This document shows positions 48,819 through 60,962 of a stretch of DNA of 64,000 bases, in pieces. A program made the translations under genes and the position numbers. A model generated the notes under the pieces. It saw nothing but the letters and a program-made list of their open reading frames with translations, was not told the DNA's origin and ran no database searches. This stretch comes from Erpobdella octoculata (taxonomy: Eukaryota; Annelida; Clitellata; Hirudinida; Erpobdellidae): the NCBI GenBank assembly GCA_963978895.1, contig OZ022246.1, positions 4,189,321-4,253,320 of the forward strand, given 5' to 3'. Each line of letters begins with the position of its first letter. The first letter of the stretch is position 1.

Positions 48819-48968
48819 TCACGAGAGGTAGGAGAGGATGTACTCCCGGATGGTTCTGCGGGCTAGCTTGTTATGCGATAAATTAATTTGTAACGATGAG
48901 TGAGAGACGTCAAGAGTCATGAAATATTCAGCGATATTGTGATAGTATGGCACCACGATTACAGGAGT
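48819..48968 (-). CDS. Candidate terminal coding segment, unassigned
   Basis: The stop-to-stop frame reads TPVIVVPYYHNIAEYF, then MTLDVSHSSLQINLSHN, then KLARRTIREYILSYLS and a TGA at 48819-48821. The segment is less AT-rich than its surroundings and its last part looks protein-like. No clear acceptor is seen, so the 5' limit is unknown. The C-terminal part faintly recalls a SOCS-box-like helix, but this is not sufficient for a call. Confidence 0.3.
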   Translation of the reverse strand, partial: TPVIVVPYYHNIAEYFMTLDVSHSSLQINLSHNKLARRTIREYILSYLS

Positions 48969-49164
48969 TTACAGTTACACAACTTTACGCCGCGCTGTAA
49001 TCTATGCGTCGTTTACATAACGAGGTAATGTCGTCGAAGAAAACATTCCGGTGGAAATTAAAAAAAAATAAATAATTGCTTGATGTATAAAATTATAGTA
49101 TATAAAAAAACACGCCGTCTCCGGGTTTTAATACTTTCCGAATCACCATAAAGCACGCAATATG

Positions 49165-49390
49165 GTGTGTGTGTGTGTGTACACAGTACTACTCGCTCAC
49201 AAGCATACGTGCTTATCGCACGTGAATTGCACGTGAGACAACAAAACCACACGTACACGTATTCGCATACTATGCATACATGCATGCATACATACATGCA
49301 TACCACATTCATGGATATATGTTTGTATGTATGTCTATATATGTATACATATATGTATAATTATTTATATATATACATACATATGCGTTG
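49165..49390. repeat. Mixed (GT)/(CATA)/(ATGCATAC) repeats
   Basis: Short imperfect dinucleotide and tetranucleotide repeats. All frames over it appear to be artefacts. Confidence 0.7.
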
Positions 49391-50439
49391 GATTCTGCGC
49401 CGTCTTGTATTCGCTCTTCGCTCTAGAATCTTCGCGCACTGCCTGTGGAGACGCATGCACGGATCGGGAATAAAAAAAAACGTTATCTTTTGAGGTTTTC
49501 AAACTTCTTCTAAGTCTTTTAGTTCTACTGGTCATAGACTTTCGTGTTGGAATATTAATAATAATTACAATAATAATATTGTTATCATTATTAGTGTTAA
49601 TAACAAAACTGGAAACGTGGAACGAGTTCAGAAGTGCACGAAAGCGACAATATGATGGATATTGTGATGTGGACTTGTTTGTGAATAGGGTTGCGTCGGT
49701 AATGCAAAAGGATGTTTTGTGTAAAAAAAAACAAAGATTACTCATCATTTCTCATGTTGATATCGCCACATGTGTTTATAAATTGTATTTTAAGTAACTA
49801 AATAGATGAATATAAGATAAAAGTTGAATCTTATTTGTGTAAAGAATAAGCGATAGTAGATAAATAAAAAAGATTTGTTGGGAGATCGGTATTTCGTGGA
49901 GGTCTGCCTCACAAGAAGTTGTACTGTCCACTTGGCGATAAACGTTTGGTGAGTTTATGAGATGTAATTTTATAAAAACATTAATTTTTTTTACATTTTC
50001 AACTATATTCTATCACTTTATTTATTTATATGTAATTTGTGCTAACTTATTAAATATTTCATTTCAATATATTTAATATTTATATTCAATTTGTTTATTT
50101 AATATATATTTCATCATGCAAAATTCATTTTCACATTAAAATGCGAAATATATATTTGATTTAAATTCATTAGTCTTACATTCTGACGAGGGGGGACATT
50201 TTCGCAAAAAAGATCATTTAGCAGGGCTATCACCCTCTCACCCTGGACTCACCCAATAATGAATATTCTGCCGTTTAAAAGACATTTTAGAATCTAAAAT
50301 GTTTTTTTTTTGTTTAAGCTTTCGCAATTTGCAAATGTTTATTTTAAAGAATAACTTATTATTTTTAGGTGTTAGTTTTCATATATAACTAACCGACAAA
50401 TTTTGCCACCCCCTTAAAAAACTAAACTTACGTGCCTAC

Positions 50440-50561
50440 GGAGGTGCGCAACATAGGCAGAAAAAGTGCCTAAGACGTCCTCTTGATCAGCTAAAAAAGT
50501 GTCCAAATGTCTGACGTGGGGGGGACATTCATCCATGCTCCCCTCTCTGGCTACGCACCTG
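50440..50561. mobile_element. Possible MITE remnant with CAGGTGCG-type end
   Basis: The right end 'ctggctacgcacctg' and the left part 'ggaggtgcgcaacatagg' are imperfect inverted repeats. No target duplication was found, so the boundaries are tentative. Confidence 0.35.
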
Positions 50562-50569
50562 ATTCTATA

Positions 50570-52190
50570 CCTGCGCATTCTAAGTTTATCTAAAAAAAAA
50601 ACTTTTTATCTAAATAAATACTTAATCCTGCATTTCATATCGGTGCGAAAAAAGTTAATCCCGCCGTGGCCGCCATAGAAAAAAAGAAGTTAATAATTTG
50701 ATTTTGTCGTATGAGCGGAAGCGGAAGTCCACGTTATTAGGGATGGCAGAAGGAAATTAAATGAAATCACGGCGCACTAGTTGAGGTTTTGTTTCTGTAA
50801 CATTTTCTATCCGTGAATAAATAGTTTAAATAGTAATAACATTGAATAATTAATCAATATACTTATGAAGTATTAAGATCAATGATACTAATTATATTAC
50901 TATTTAAATTGATAAATTTAATAAATATATATTTAGAAATAAAATAGTATTTTAACTAAAGTTACATTTTAAGGATGCAGGAATATACAGATTACAGATT
51001 ATTTTAATAAAAGAGTCTGTATTACTGTTTTGGCTAAGCGATATCGAATAATAGAATACGAAATCATTCTATGGTAATGTCCGGCTTGTCTGGGTACGAC
51101 CGGGTATTAGCGGATATGTTCGGTTATGACCGGGTATGAAAAAAACGAAAGCTTTTAAATTAAAAAAAATTGTTTTCTATTCTAATTAAAAAATACATTT
51201 CGAACACAAATCAGTAATTTAAAAAGAAACCCGTTGAGAGAAAAAACGCGACACGAGAACATGTCTGCAATGGTAATTACACATCACATCTTTGCACGTG
51301 GAGTTATTAATAATTTTTTTTCTCTTCCTTTCATGTAAACACACGCACACACGCACACAAACGCACAGACTGGCGCCGCCAAAGGCGACACGTTGACATG
51401 GACTATTATTTCCTGCCTGCCCTGCCTCCCACCGTCCGCCATTCAGCTTCTGCTTCTTTTAATTATTCGCCACTTCTGTTTGTTGTTCGCCATGGATTTA
51501 TTTATCTCTCTCATCTGAGCTGTGTGGAAGCGAATTAGAACAGGAACATAAAGTAGGCAAGAGAAGGGAAACGGAACGCAGAGAGGAAAACAGAAAAGAT
51601 GAGAAAAACGGAGATTGGAGAAACGTGGAATGGAAGAATCAAGTCGAACCGGGAGAACCCGAATTTTGTTCGATTGATCGGATAAAATATTTCCGAAGCA
51701 CAACATGCTGCTTTCCTATATTGAATAAATTATTTCACCCTTCCCCCTCTCCGCACATCTCTCTTTTTCTCTCTTTTCGTACATCCCTGTTTTTTTCTAT
51801 TTTTCTAAATCTACGCACCAGCTGCTGATGTCACACACACACGCGCTCACTCACAAACAGGCTTTAATGGGAAATCGCGGGTTCGTAGTTCGCATCCCAC
51901 TGCAACCATCAGCTAACGTAATGCGTGTGCTTGCGGTATACAACACGTCCACAACAGCACATACAGTTACACACACACACGTACACTCGACAACTCCGCA
52001 CAAACACGGGGACGTACACAAACTGAGTTTTAAAAAAACATGAGACACGTACGTATGCACGTACAGGAAAACAGACAGACAAGCCGAGAAACAAACACAG
52101 ACAGTCTAACATACACGCGGACAAACAAACACACAGAAATAAAGACTTGAATCAACAAGACTGAAACATTTGTAATTTTTCAAAAAAAAA
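50570..52190. other. Intergenic stretch with simple repeats
   Basis: AT-rich, with (AC)n-rich patches at 51342-51368, 51828-51860 and 51960-52140. No supported exon or RNA gene. Confidence 0.4.
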
Positions 52191-52195
52191 ATTCC

Positions 52196-52299
52196 TTATT
52201 GATTTTCGTTCACATATCGCCACTTCATTTTTTCTGAATTATTCCTGATCGCACGGAGGTCGCTAATGAATGAGGCAGCGACCGCATTCAATAGTCTGC
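52196..52299 (-). CDS. Candidate terminal exon, unassigned
   Basis: After a possible acceptor (gtaatataacag) the frame reads RLLNAVAASFISDLRAIR, then NNSEKMKWRYVNENQ and a TAA at 52196-52198. Composition is charged and helical, unlike the surrounding AT-rich sequence. The frame is also open further upstream (to 52396), so the 5' boundary is uncertain. No family was recognised. Confidence 0.35.
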
Positions 52300-52710
52300 C
52301 TGTTATATTACAGTTTCTATCTTTATTGTCGTCGTCGCCACATCCAGTAACGGCTTTACAGTGGATGTTATTTTCAATATTGGAATTTATATTCATGCCC
52401 TCATATATTTTATTAGTATTTATTTGTATCTATATATTGTATAAAAATAAACTGCTAAATGGGTTGCTAAGCGCTAAACTCGGGAACGGTTGTACCAAAC
52501 GTTACGAAATTTTGACAAAACATGGTAGGTACTCATTAAGGAGAAGGTTTTTATTAATTTTTTTTTGAAAAATTGGTTCGTTATTTTATTTTTTATGAGC
52601 AAAAACCTCCTAGGCCAAAGATCATTGCGTAACTAAATTCAAATTATCACTATTTTATGATGTTGTATTACTATAATTATTAATGTCATGTCAATAATTA
52701 AACAATTCTA

Positions 52711-53020
52711 CAGAGGCGGACATGGGTCCATTTCGGTGACCCATCCCACCACTTTCTCAACCCAACACGACCCAGCTGAAAAGTTAAATTTTCTAACTCA
52801 ACCCAACTCATCCCATAATTAAAATGTTATTTTGAAAATTAAAAAAATAGAAATTTTATTTCAACCCAGCCCAAACCACGCATGTTTAAAAAATTTGACA
52901 GCCCAACCCAACCCAGCCCATCCCATCCCATTCCATCCCAACCCATCCAACAAAACTCAGCCTAACCCAACCCAAAACATCCCGTGTCATCCAAACCAAC
53001 CCAACCTATGTTCACCTTTG
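52711..53020. mobile_element. hAT-type MITE, 310 bp, with CCCAACCCA-rich body
   Basis: The ends 'cagaggcggacatgggt' and 'acctatgttcacctttg' are inverted repeats (13 of 17 bases). The flanks caattcta (52703-52710) and caatacta (53021-53028) match at 7 of 8. The body is a degenerate repeat of 'caacccaac' and 'catccca'. Confidence 0.7.
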
Positions 53021-53033
53021 CAATACTATAATG

Positions 53034-53854
53034 CAGGGTCTCTTAACTGGTGGGGTGCACTCCCCCAAAGGGGAGTGCCGTTCTAGTTCAGGGGGTGCGA
53101 AAAATAAAAGTTTAAAAAATAAAATTTTTTAATTTGAAACAAATATTCTATAAAATTTTAATTTTTGCGGGAGAATAATTTGAAAAAATTCAAAATCTTT
53201 AGTTTTGGCAATGCTGGTATTTTTAAATCCTTTATTTTAACTTCACCATGACGACACACAACAAACGACCGAATTGTTTTTAATGTGACAAAGTCTTGTC
53301 AAACGACAATTTAATACCAAACTAGCTAAAAGAGCATTTCAGTGCAGTGCATTCCAACAATTCCGAATCGATTGACGTTCTTAAACAGAAAAGAGCTCGA
53401 TGTGACGCCGCAGCAAGTTTACCTCAACTAGGATTTTGATCAATTATTGACAAACTAATCCTGATTGCCTTTTAAATAGTTTCTTATCGAATTGTTAAAA
53501 GTAAAAAGCCTCACACTCTTTTCTAGATAGCTACCCAGCTTTGGCCAAAAGTGCGCTGACATTCATCATTCCTTTTGCTGCTGCCTACTTGTGTTAGATT
53601 AGCTTTTCTCAACTTTTCTGCTTAGGTAAATGTGGAAACCAAGCAAAGAATTTGATTAGATGCCTAGATGCCGCTGATGATATGCGAATTGCCTTGTTAA
53701 AGATTGGTCCTCATTTTTCAAAAAAAATTAAATAAAAAACTTTATGCAAATCACTTACATTTTACCTATTGTTTTTTATACACAAAAGTAGGGGGTGCGG
53801 TCAAATCGAGTTTGTCCAAAGGGGGGCGCGGGGAAAAAAGGTTAAGAACCACTG
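53034..53854 (+). pseudogene. Decayed hAT transposon with transposase remnants
   Basis: The ends 'cagggtctcttaac' and 'gttaagaaccactg' are inverted repeats with a perfect 8-bp target duplication, ctataatg (53026-53033 and 53855-53862). Inside, broken frames recall a hAT transposase: a BED-finger-like piece (CDKVLSNDNLIPN, then LKEHFSAVHSNN) near 53290-53360, and a C-terminal dimerisation-like piece (CLDAADDMRIALLKIGPHF) near 53660-53720, with stops and frameshifts between. It is non-functional. Confidence 0.8.
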
Positions 53855-53869
53855 CTATAATGTATTTTC

Positions 53870-55330
53870 AATTTGTAAAATCTCATTAAAACTTTTAAAA
53901 TAATCTAAGATTAATTGTTTATAATTCTTATTGCTCGAGTCTCATGAATCGAAGATAATTGCCATATATGGAAAATCTACGTTATTTCAAATAATTGGGA
54001 CTGAGTAGTTTAATTTAACCAGCCGGAAAAAGCTATTTCTTCTTCACTTGGAGTTTCTATAAATTTTAATTTAATTGGATGAGATGTGGAATGTCTTAGA
54101 GATGTTTATTTCAAATTTCACCGATCACAAGTCAAATAGTTTTGTTATCTAATGAAAGTGATTCAATGGAGTTGAATATGGGAAAATTGTTTAGTAAATA
54201 TATGTTAAAACTAATCGAATAGCTTTTATTTTAATCACTATTTTTATTATAATTAAATCTCTTTTAATTGAAGTACTTTTATCTACGCCTGCTCTTTCTT
54301 GGCACAAATGTTTCAAAAAATAAAACATTTCAAATTTTTAGATTTAATTATCTCATAACTCTCAAGTGTTAATTCTAATTATTGCAATTTTGATTAAACA
54401 AGTCATCAAATTTATACAAGTTAAAGTCATTAAGTGATTTTTTATGGAATATATATATATATAATTACCAGGCTAAATAGTTGTAGGTACAGCAAATAAA
54501 CAACTAGAAACCTTTATGAAACGTCGAGCAATAATGTTTCGTTTATATACAGAATTAAAAATAATTTTTTTTCATTGGTTGGCTAAACTCATTGGCTTGT
54601 CCATTCATTAAATAAGTGTTAATTTATGTGTTAATTTTCATTCAATTTTTAACATCCAAAACATTTAAAATTATCTATAAGATAACATATAATTTAAACA
54701 AAAAAGTCAACTTAAAACAACCCAAAACCGTCACAAAATACCTGTACAACTAAATACAATTAGAGGCCATTTTCATCAGAACAACATTGATAAAAACAGA
54801 CAAAACTCTCTGTGACACCTTTTTGACTATAAATAATTATATTAATTAATAATGTTATCAGGCAGGCAGGTGATGAGCAGGTATGCACTTACCTGTTAAT
54901 TAATTTTGTTGAGGTAGGCTTGTGAGAAGGTTTTCCAAGCCCGACTGCATCTTCATTAAATGTCTATTTCTTCTTCCACCTACTCTATTTCTTTTTCTCT
55001 CTCTTCTTCTTTTCTCTTTTCAATCATCTCTCTCAATTACTAACTTTTTTTTTTGACTGTGCATGTCTATCAACAATTTATCTCTGCGTATTAATACATT
55101 TATTTTTTATTTATATGCAGCAATCAATTCATATGCATTCAACTATCGCCAACTTCGGGTTTTGCAATTCTCGCGTATGCATGAATTCATTTAGTGTTTA
55201 TTTACGTATTTATTTGGTATTTATTTAAAATATTTGTTTATTTGCTCGTAACAGCAAGTTTGATCGTCAGAAGAATGGCTTAATAAACATTTTTAATGCA
55301 CCACGTGGTGTCAATATGCTCTTAATTTTG
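53870..55330. other. AT-rich intergenic stretch
   Basis: No gene called. One minus-strand donor-like site (GTAAGT near 54889) follows an open stretch ending KPTSTKLINR, but there is no acceptor in front of it. A (CT)-rich tract lies at 54966-55040. Confidence 0.4.
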
Positions 55331-55335
55331 CACTT

Positions 55336-55550
55336 CGTTATGTGATAGTACGAATTATGTGTTAGTACGTATTATGTGTTAGTACGTATTATGTGTTAGT
55401 ACAAATTATGTGTTAGTACGTATTATGTGTTAGTACGGGTTATGTGTTAGTACGAATTATGTGTTAGTACAAATTATGTGTTAGTACGTATTATGTGTTA
55501 GTACGGGTTATGTGTTAGTACGTATTACGTGTTAGTACGGGTTATTTTTT
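55336..55550. repeat. Minisatellite, ~17-bp unit (ttatgtgttagtacgta)
   Basis: About 12 tandem units with variants 'acgtatt', 'acgaatt', 'acaaatt' and 'acgggtt' between copies of 'atgtgttagt'. Confidence 0.92.
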
Positions 55551-55990
55551 TGTAAGAATTTTATGTATTTGGTATGAGGCCGTCATCACTTCGTTAGTTA
55601 TAAGTAGTTATAGCAGATGTGGTTTTTATGATGCTTCAGGACTAATAAACTAATAATTATCATCTCAAAATCGCATTATTTGGACATTACAAATACTGTA
55701 AGTATTGGTGTAGTCGGTGGCATAAGCAGTCTAAGAAATAAGTAATTTATAAATTTAATTTAATAAATCTTATGATAGATTTTATAATGAAAATAATAAT
55801 TTGTATATTGTTATTATTAATATCAATATTTATAAAAAAAATATTAATATTGATTATATGTTATTTCTTAGAGAATCCAATTCAGTATGTACCTCTAGTA
55901 CAGTACAGTTAATTGAAGTTAGGTCATATTCAGTGCAGTGAAGAATTCCGTAGGGTTATATGTAGAAGCAACTAATTAGTACCTGTGTAC

Positions 55991-56146
55991 CTGTAGTGAG
56001 GATGTTGATGGAAGAGAAGAAGGAGATAATGATGGAGAAGATAGAAACGATGAATCTATCGATTTCTTCAACCACCCAGTTGAGAATAACCGGGGTGATG
56101 GTGGTGATGCGATAGTAGGGTGAGTGGCAGGTGCTCTGACTGTAGG
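55991..56146 (-). CDS. Internal exon of a membrane protein, unassigned
   Basis: The acceptor 'tttttttgttcatag' and a donor GTACAC frame a 156-nt exon (2 + 51 codons + 1) with the reading YSQSTCHSPYYRITTITP, then VILNWVVEEIDRFIVSIF, then SIIISFFSSINILTT. The last 20 residues are strongly hydrophobic, so a membrane helix is likely. The neighbouring exons of this gene were not identified. Family unknown. Confidence 0.45.
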
Positions 56147-56326
56147 CTATGAACAAAAAAAATGAGGAAAAAGTTGAACAAGAAAAAAAATTCTCTTTCC
56201 TGAAGCTTTTTAGATTTTTTTTGTTCAAAATATTTTTCGTCTTTTTGTTTAAAATTAAAATATTGTTTTTATGTGGTGTCGTATTTCTTCTCATTGGTGT
56301 GCATTAACTTCTCCATATATGTATAT

Positions 56327-56548
56327 ATGCATACATACATACATACATACATACATACATACATACATACAAACATACATACATACATACATACATACAT
56401 ACATACATACATACATACATACATACATACATACATACATACATACATACATACATACATACATACATACATACATACATACATACATACATACACACAC
56501 ACACATACATACATACATACATACATACATACATACATACATACATAC
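56327..56548. repeat. (CATA)n microsatellite
   Basis: About 55 units with a short CACACA patch. The open frames on both strands are artefacts. Confidence 0.97.
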
Positions 56549-57039
56549 TTATTTCTATTTCGTAGTTACACCTGCACTGAATTTCATGTTTAGTTTCTTT
56601 TATTGATGATGATTGATGATGCAATAAAGTGCAATCATGCACAAACCTACATTTAATATTTGCAATTCTTCAACACCTTTCTCCCTCAAACCCTTTTCCA
56701 TATCCCCACATCTTTCCCGCTTATTTCCTCATCCTCTCATCGTTTCCTCCTCTTTTTCTAACCCTATCTTATCTGTTTCCCTCTCTTTTCCCCACTCTCT
56801 CTTTCTCTTCTACTTTTTCTCTTCTGTAATTACTTATATTTTAATGTTGATTAATAATACTAGAACACATGCACACACGCACACACGCACGCATACGTTT
56901 GTTAAACTCACGAGAGGTTTTTGACGATATTTAGTGCAGCTGTTTCTTAGGAAATGTCTTCTTCTTCTCCTGAACTTCGTTCTTTTAATAACGTGGGGAG
57001 AGAAAACACATTCGTCGTTGGTGTTGTGTAGGGTGTCAG

Positions 57040-57235
<196 letters not shown>

Positions 57236-57506
57236 CTACAACAACTCAGTAATAGTAATTACTATTCCACCTCTCCATCCACCTATTCATCTAACTATCA
57301 CACTGTTTCTCCTTTAAATTATGTCTACATACATACATAATTACTCACCTCTCTTTCTCACAATTAAAATTGTTTATTGCGCTATTAAAGCCCAACCAAC
57401 CAGTTTTTAAACCAACCATTCAAACAAATCAACCAACTAGATTTTCAGGTGTAGATTTCCACCAGTTGCAATTTTATTTCAACATGTTTTTGTGATCTTT
57501 CAACAG

Positions 57507-57591
57507 AATGAATGTTGCGTTCTACGAGACGGAATTGCTGGAAAGAAATCGTAAAACTGAATTCAAAGATGCTAAAAATGGAGAGAAATAA
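57507..57591 (+). CDS. Candidate terminal exon, 27 codons
   Basis: The pyrimidine-rich acceptor 'tgtgatctttcaacag' is followed by a frame MNVAFYETELLERNRK, then TEFKDAKNGEK and a TAA. A second frame (NECCVLRDGIAGKKS, stop) is also open, so the frame is ambiguous. No partner exon was identified. Confidence 0.25.
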
Positions 57592-57857
57592 AAATTATTT
57601 TTATGTAATAACATCAAATGGAATGCTTGCGATTTAATTTTATTGTATTTTTATTCTTTTTTCATAATTTTATAATTATTAATAATTTTTTACGGTATGA
57701 AAGTCTGTTGTAGTTGTGAAAGCTATTAAAGTAAATATTGACTGCGTTTCATACAAATTTGTTTGTTCGTTTATTTATTTGTTCGTTTGCTCGTCTGCCT
57801 GTGGTGTTTGTGTGTGTTTGTGCTTGTTTGTCCGTTCGTTTATTTGTCGGTTAGTTT

Positions 57858-57893
57858 GTTTGTTTGTTTGTTTGTTTGTTTGTTTGTTTGTTT
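57858..57893. repeat. (GTTT)n microsatellite
   Basis: Nine GTTT units in a wider TTTG/TTCG-rich stretch from 57755. Confidence 0.9.
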
Positions 57894-57919
57894 GCTGATT
57901 CGATGTTTCCGTCGTTGGT

Positions 57920-58055
57920 TCACTTAGGTATCTTTTTCTTGTTTAGTACTGATTTTATGTGGGCGATAACTCGAGTGATGGCGTCTCCAGTACTCTCCAG
58001 CCCAGCAACGCCACGGAGTGCAGCAATGCCGATTTTGTTCTTCTCTTTTTTAATC
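57920..58055 (-). CDS. Terminal exon with protein-like frame, unassigned
   Basis: A strong acceptor on the minus strand (tttctttctttttttaag) is followed by one base and then the frame IKKEKNKIGIAALRGVAG, LESTGDAITRVIAHIKS, VLNKKKIPK and a TGA at 57920-57922. It is less AT-rich than its surroundings and has balanced composition with amphipathic character. It is probably the last exon of a minus-strand gene. A possible upstream segment at 58390-58475 (MDTKVKLNESQIEQMFIA) has no secure splice sites. The family was not recognised. Confidence 0.45.
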
Positions 58056-58119
58056 CTTAAAAAAAGAAAGAAAATCTCGTTTTATGCTGCCTTGTTGTAC
58101 ACTGCTGTGCCGTTGTGTT

Positions 58120-58305
58120 GTTGTACACTATTGTTGTAGTGTTGTACGCTGTTGTTTGTGTGTTGTTGTACACTATTGTTGTAGTGTTGTACGCTGTTGT
58201 TTGTGTGTTGTTGTACACTATTGTTGTAGTGTTGTACGCTGTTGTTTGTGTGTTGCTGTTCACTGTTGTTGTAGTGTTGTACGCTGTTGTTTGTGTGTTG
58301 CTGCA
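58120..58305. repeat. Minisatellite, 45-bp unit
   Basis: About four tandem copies of a 45-bp unit with 'ttgttgtacactattg', 'ttgtagtgttgtacgctg' and 'ttgtttgtgtg'. Because 45 is a multiple of three, several frames stay open (Cys/Val-rich on plus, Asn/Thr/Gln-rich on minus). Confidence 0.93.
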
Positions 58306-58983
58306 CACAGCAGTGGTTTAGTTGTTTTGATGTGCGCCAGTGTTGTTATCCTTGTTGTGCTGTTGCTGACGTTATAGTTGTGATGGAGACAGTAATTCGT
58401 AGTAGTGATGTCGCAAGCGATGAACATTTGTTCTATTTGACTCTCATTGAGCTTAACCTTGGTGTCCATCACTCCGACCATCATGCATTATCCTTGCTTG
58501 TTGTTCCCTCTCGTTTCGGATATTCGCTCTCGTTTCTGGCTGGATAGCTAGCTGGTTGGCTCCTGGTTCCTCTTGTGATCAACCCACCACAGTTCGGACG
58601 ATCTCTCATACGTCCACTCACCCATTCATTAATTCACTCATTCACTCGTGCATTCATTCATTCATTCAGTCATTCAATCGCCCACCCATAATCTCCCTGA
58701 CTGTCAATACATCACCACATATGTCTCCATTAACTTGCTTATTTTTTAGCATCTATGTTTCTTTTTGCAGCTCACACACACACACACAAACACACACACG
58801 TATGCACACATCAATATGTACGTTCACACATGCACACTATTATTGCCCACGCGCACTACCAAACGTCAACAATTACGCATTTTTATGTACACATAAACAA
58901 TATACACACATATATGGAAATATTATTATATATCTATTAATTTGTTTCGTTTTCATTTAGATTCTTTCAGGCAGTTTTACTTC

Positions 58984-59057
58984 CAGAGGCGGCGATTGGG
59001 GGGGGGGCTAGGGCGGGGGCGATGCCCCCCCAAGATTTTGTTGAATCGCCGCCTCTG
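58984..59057. mobile_element. Miniature hAT-type MITE, 74 bp
   Basis: Perfect terminal inverted repeats 'cagaggcggcgatt' and 'aatcgccgcctctg' enclose only a G-run, a C-run and a few bases. The flanks tttacttc (58976-58983) and tttgcttc (59058-59065) match at 7 of 8. Confidence 0.8.
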
Positions 59058-59109
59058 TTTGCTTCCAGTGACAGATACTATATTACATTCCATAACATTC
59101 AAGGAAACA

Positions 59110-59545
59110 CTATTCAATAATATATCATCCCATCCCACACCTTGCACTACGATACCTTACTATATTTTCTAATAATATATCATCTTATTCTATATCCTGC
59201 CATTTGATAACATATCATTCCATCCCATGCGACACGATATCATATCATTCCATGTCATATTTTCAATGTTGACATAACAGGTCATACCAAACATTTTCAA
59301 ACCATCCCATATTATATCATAGCATACCATATTATACCATTTCATATCATGCCATCTATATCTTAACATCTCATGATATACCATTACATATCACACCATC
59401 CCATATTATATAATAGCATACCATAATATACCATCCGATATAATACCATGCCATATCTAACCGTCCCGTATCATACCATACCATACCATGTCATATCATA
59501 CCACCCCATACCATACCATCCCATATAATACCATAACAACCAATG
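59110..59545. repeat. Degenerate CCATA/CATAT repeat
   Basis: A long stretch of diverged pentamer-like units ('ccatattatacc', 'ccataccatacc', 'atcccatatt'). No coding sequence is supported. Confidence 0.75.
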
Positions 59546-59734
59546 CCATCCTTACTACGGAGAAGCCCATCAACTTTTCCAAAGGTACAACATTGTGTTA
59601 AACACTTGGAATGCTTTCAACTTGTTTGTTTTATTACCTGTAATATACTGTATATCATAGGCCTGCTTCTTTCTTGTCTAATGTATTTGAGCATTTGCGA
59701 TAAGTGAAGATAAAAATTTACAAAGTGACGATGA

Positions 59735-59899
59735 TGATGATGGTGATGATGATGATGATGATGATGACTAGTATGATGATGATGGTAAGATTAATGGTCG
59801 TGATTATGATGATAATGATGGTGTTGGTGGTGACAATAAATATATTTGTTATATTGGTGAAATTAAATATATTTGTGATGGTGGTGACATTGCCGTCGC

Positions 59900-59970
<71 letters not shown>

Positions 59971-59975
59971 GCAGC
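59735..59975. repeat. (GATGAT)n and (CAT)n tracts
   Basis: GAT-type repeats at 59735-59830 and CAT-type repeats at 59902-59970, on opposite strands of the same motif, i.e. an inverted arrangement. Frames over them are artefacts. Confidence 0.9.
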
Positions 59976-60319
59976 ATCAGCATCCTACTCGTCTTCGTCA
60001 TCATTCTTAGCCATGTTCGTACTGTGATAGAACAGTGCCAAACAATTACTACTTCCAAAAATCCAAATATAACTAGAAAACCTAAAAAATTCTAACGATT
60101 CATAAATGTCAGTCTTGTTGACAATTTAAATTGTTTTTCCAATTCAAGAATGAACAACACTCATGCTGCCAATACAACTACATAGATTATTTCCCTTTTT
60201 TCCTTCTTTTCAGAGCTCATCTCTAACATGTGTAACTTGAGAGAGACAGAATGGAACTATAAGATATAGTAAATAATAAATTTTATTTCTCCTTAGTCAT
60301 TGACAACTATTTATCCTTC

Positions 60320-60510
<191 letters not shown>

Positions 60511-60789
60511 ATTTTAAAAAAGTCATTTAACTTATTAAAATTTAAAGATGTTTTTTTAGCGTTAAAACACTAATGCACAATGCCCATGCACACACCCATA
60601 AAGCAAAACAGCTCAGAACATGTCTGTCTCTCACACATACACACACACGCACACAACACATGCACAAGCAGACCTTTCCAAAAATATGTGCCGTAATGTG
60701 ATTCTTTGAAAGGTTTATCATTTTAACGATTAATAAATGGCTTTGCCATTAGTACGTCCCTACCGTGAGCGTACTATCCTCCGCTTCCT

Positions 60790-60962
60790 TTCGTCTGTGT
60801 GTATCTGTGTGTATATCTGTGTGTATATCTGTGTGTATATCTGTTTGTATATCTGTGTGTATATCTGTGTGTATATCTGTGTGTATATCTGTGTGTATAT
60901 CTGTGTGTATATCTGTGTGTATATCTGTGTGGATATCGGTGTGTATATCTGTGTGTATATAA
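60790..60962. repeat. 12-bp minisatellite (atctgtgtgtat)
   Basis: About 14 tandem units with a few single-base variants. All six frames are nearly open because the unit is a multiple of three. Confidence 0.95.

Noticed and set aside
54889..54955. Minus-strand exon ending KPTSTKLINR before GTAAGT
   Set aside because: There is a stop directly upstream in frame and no pyrimidine-rich acceptor.
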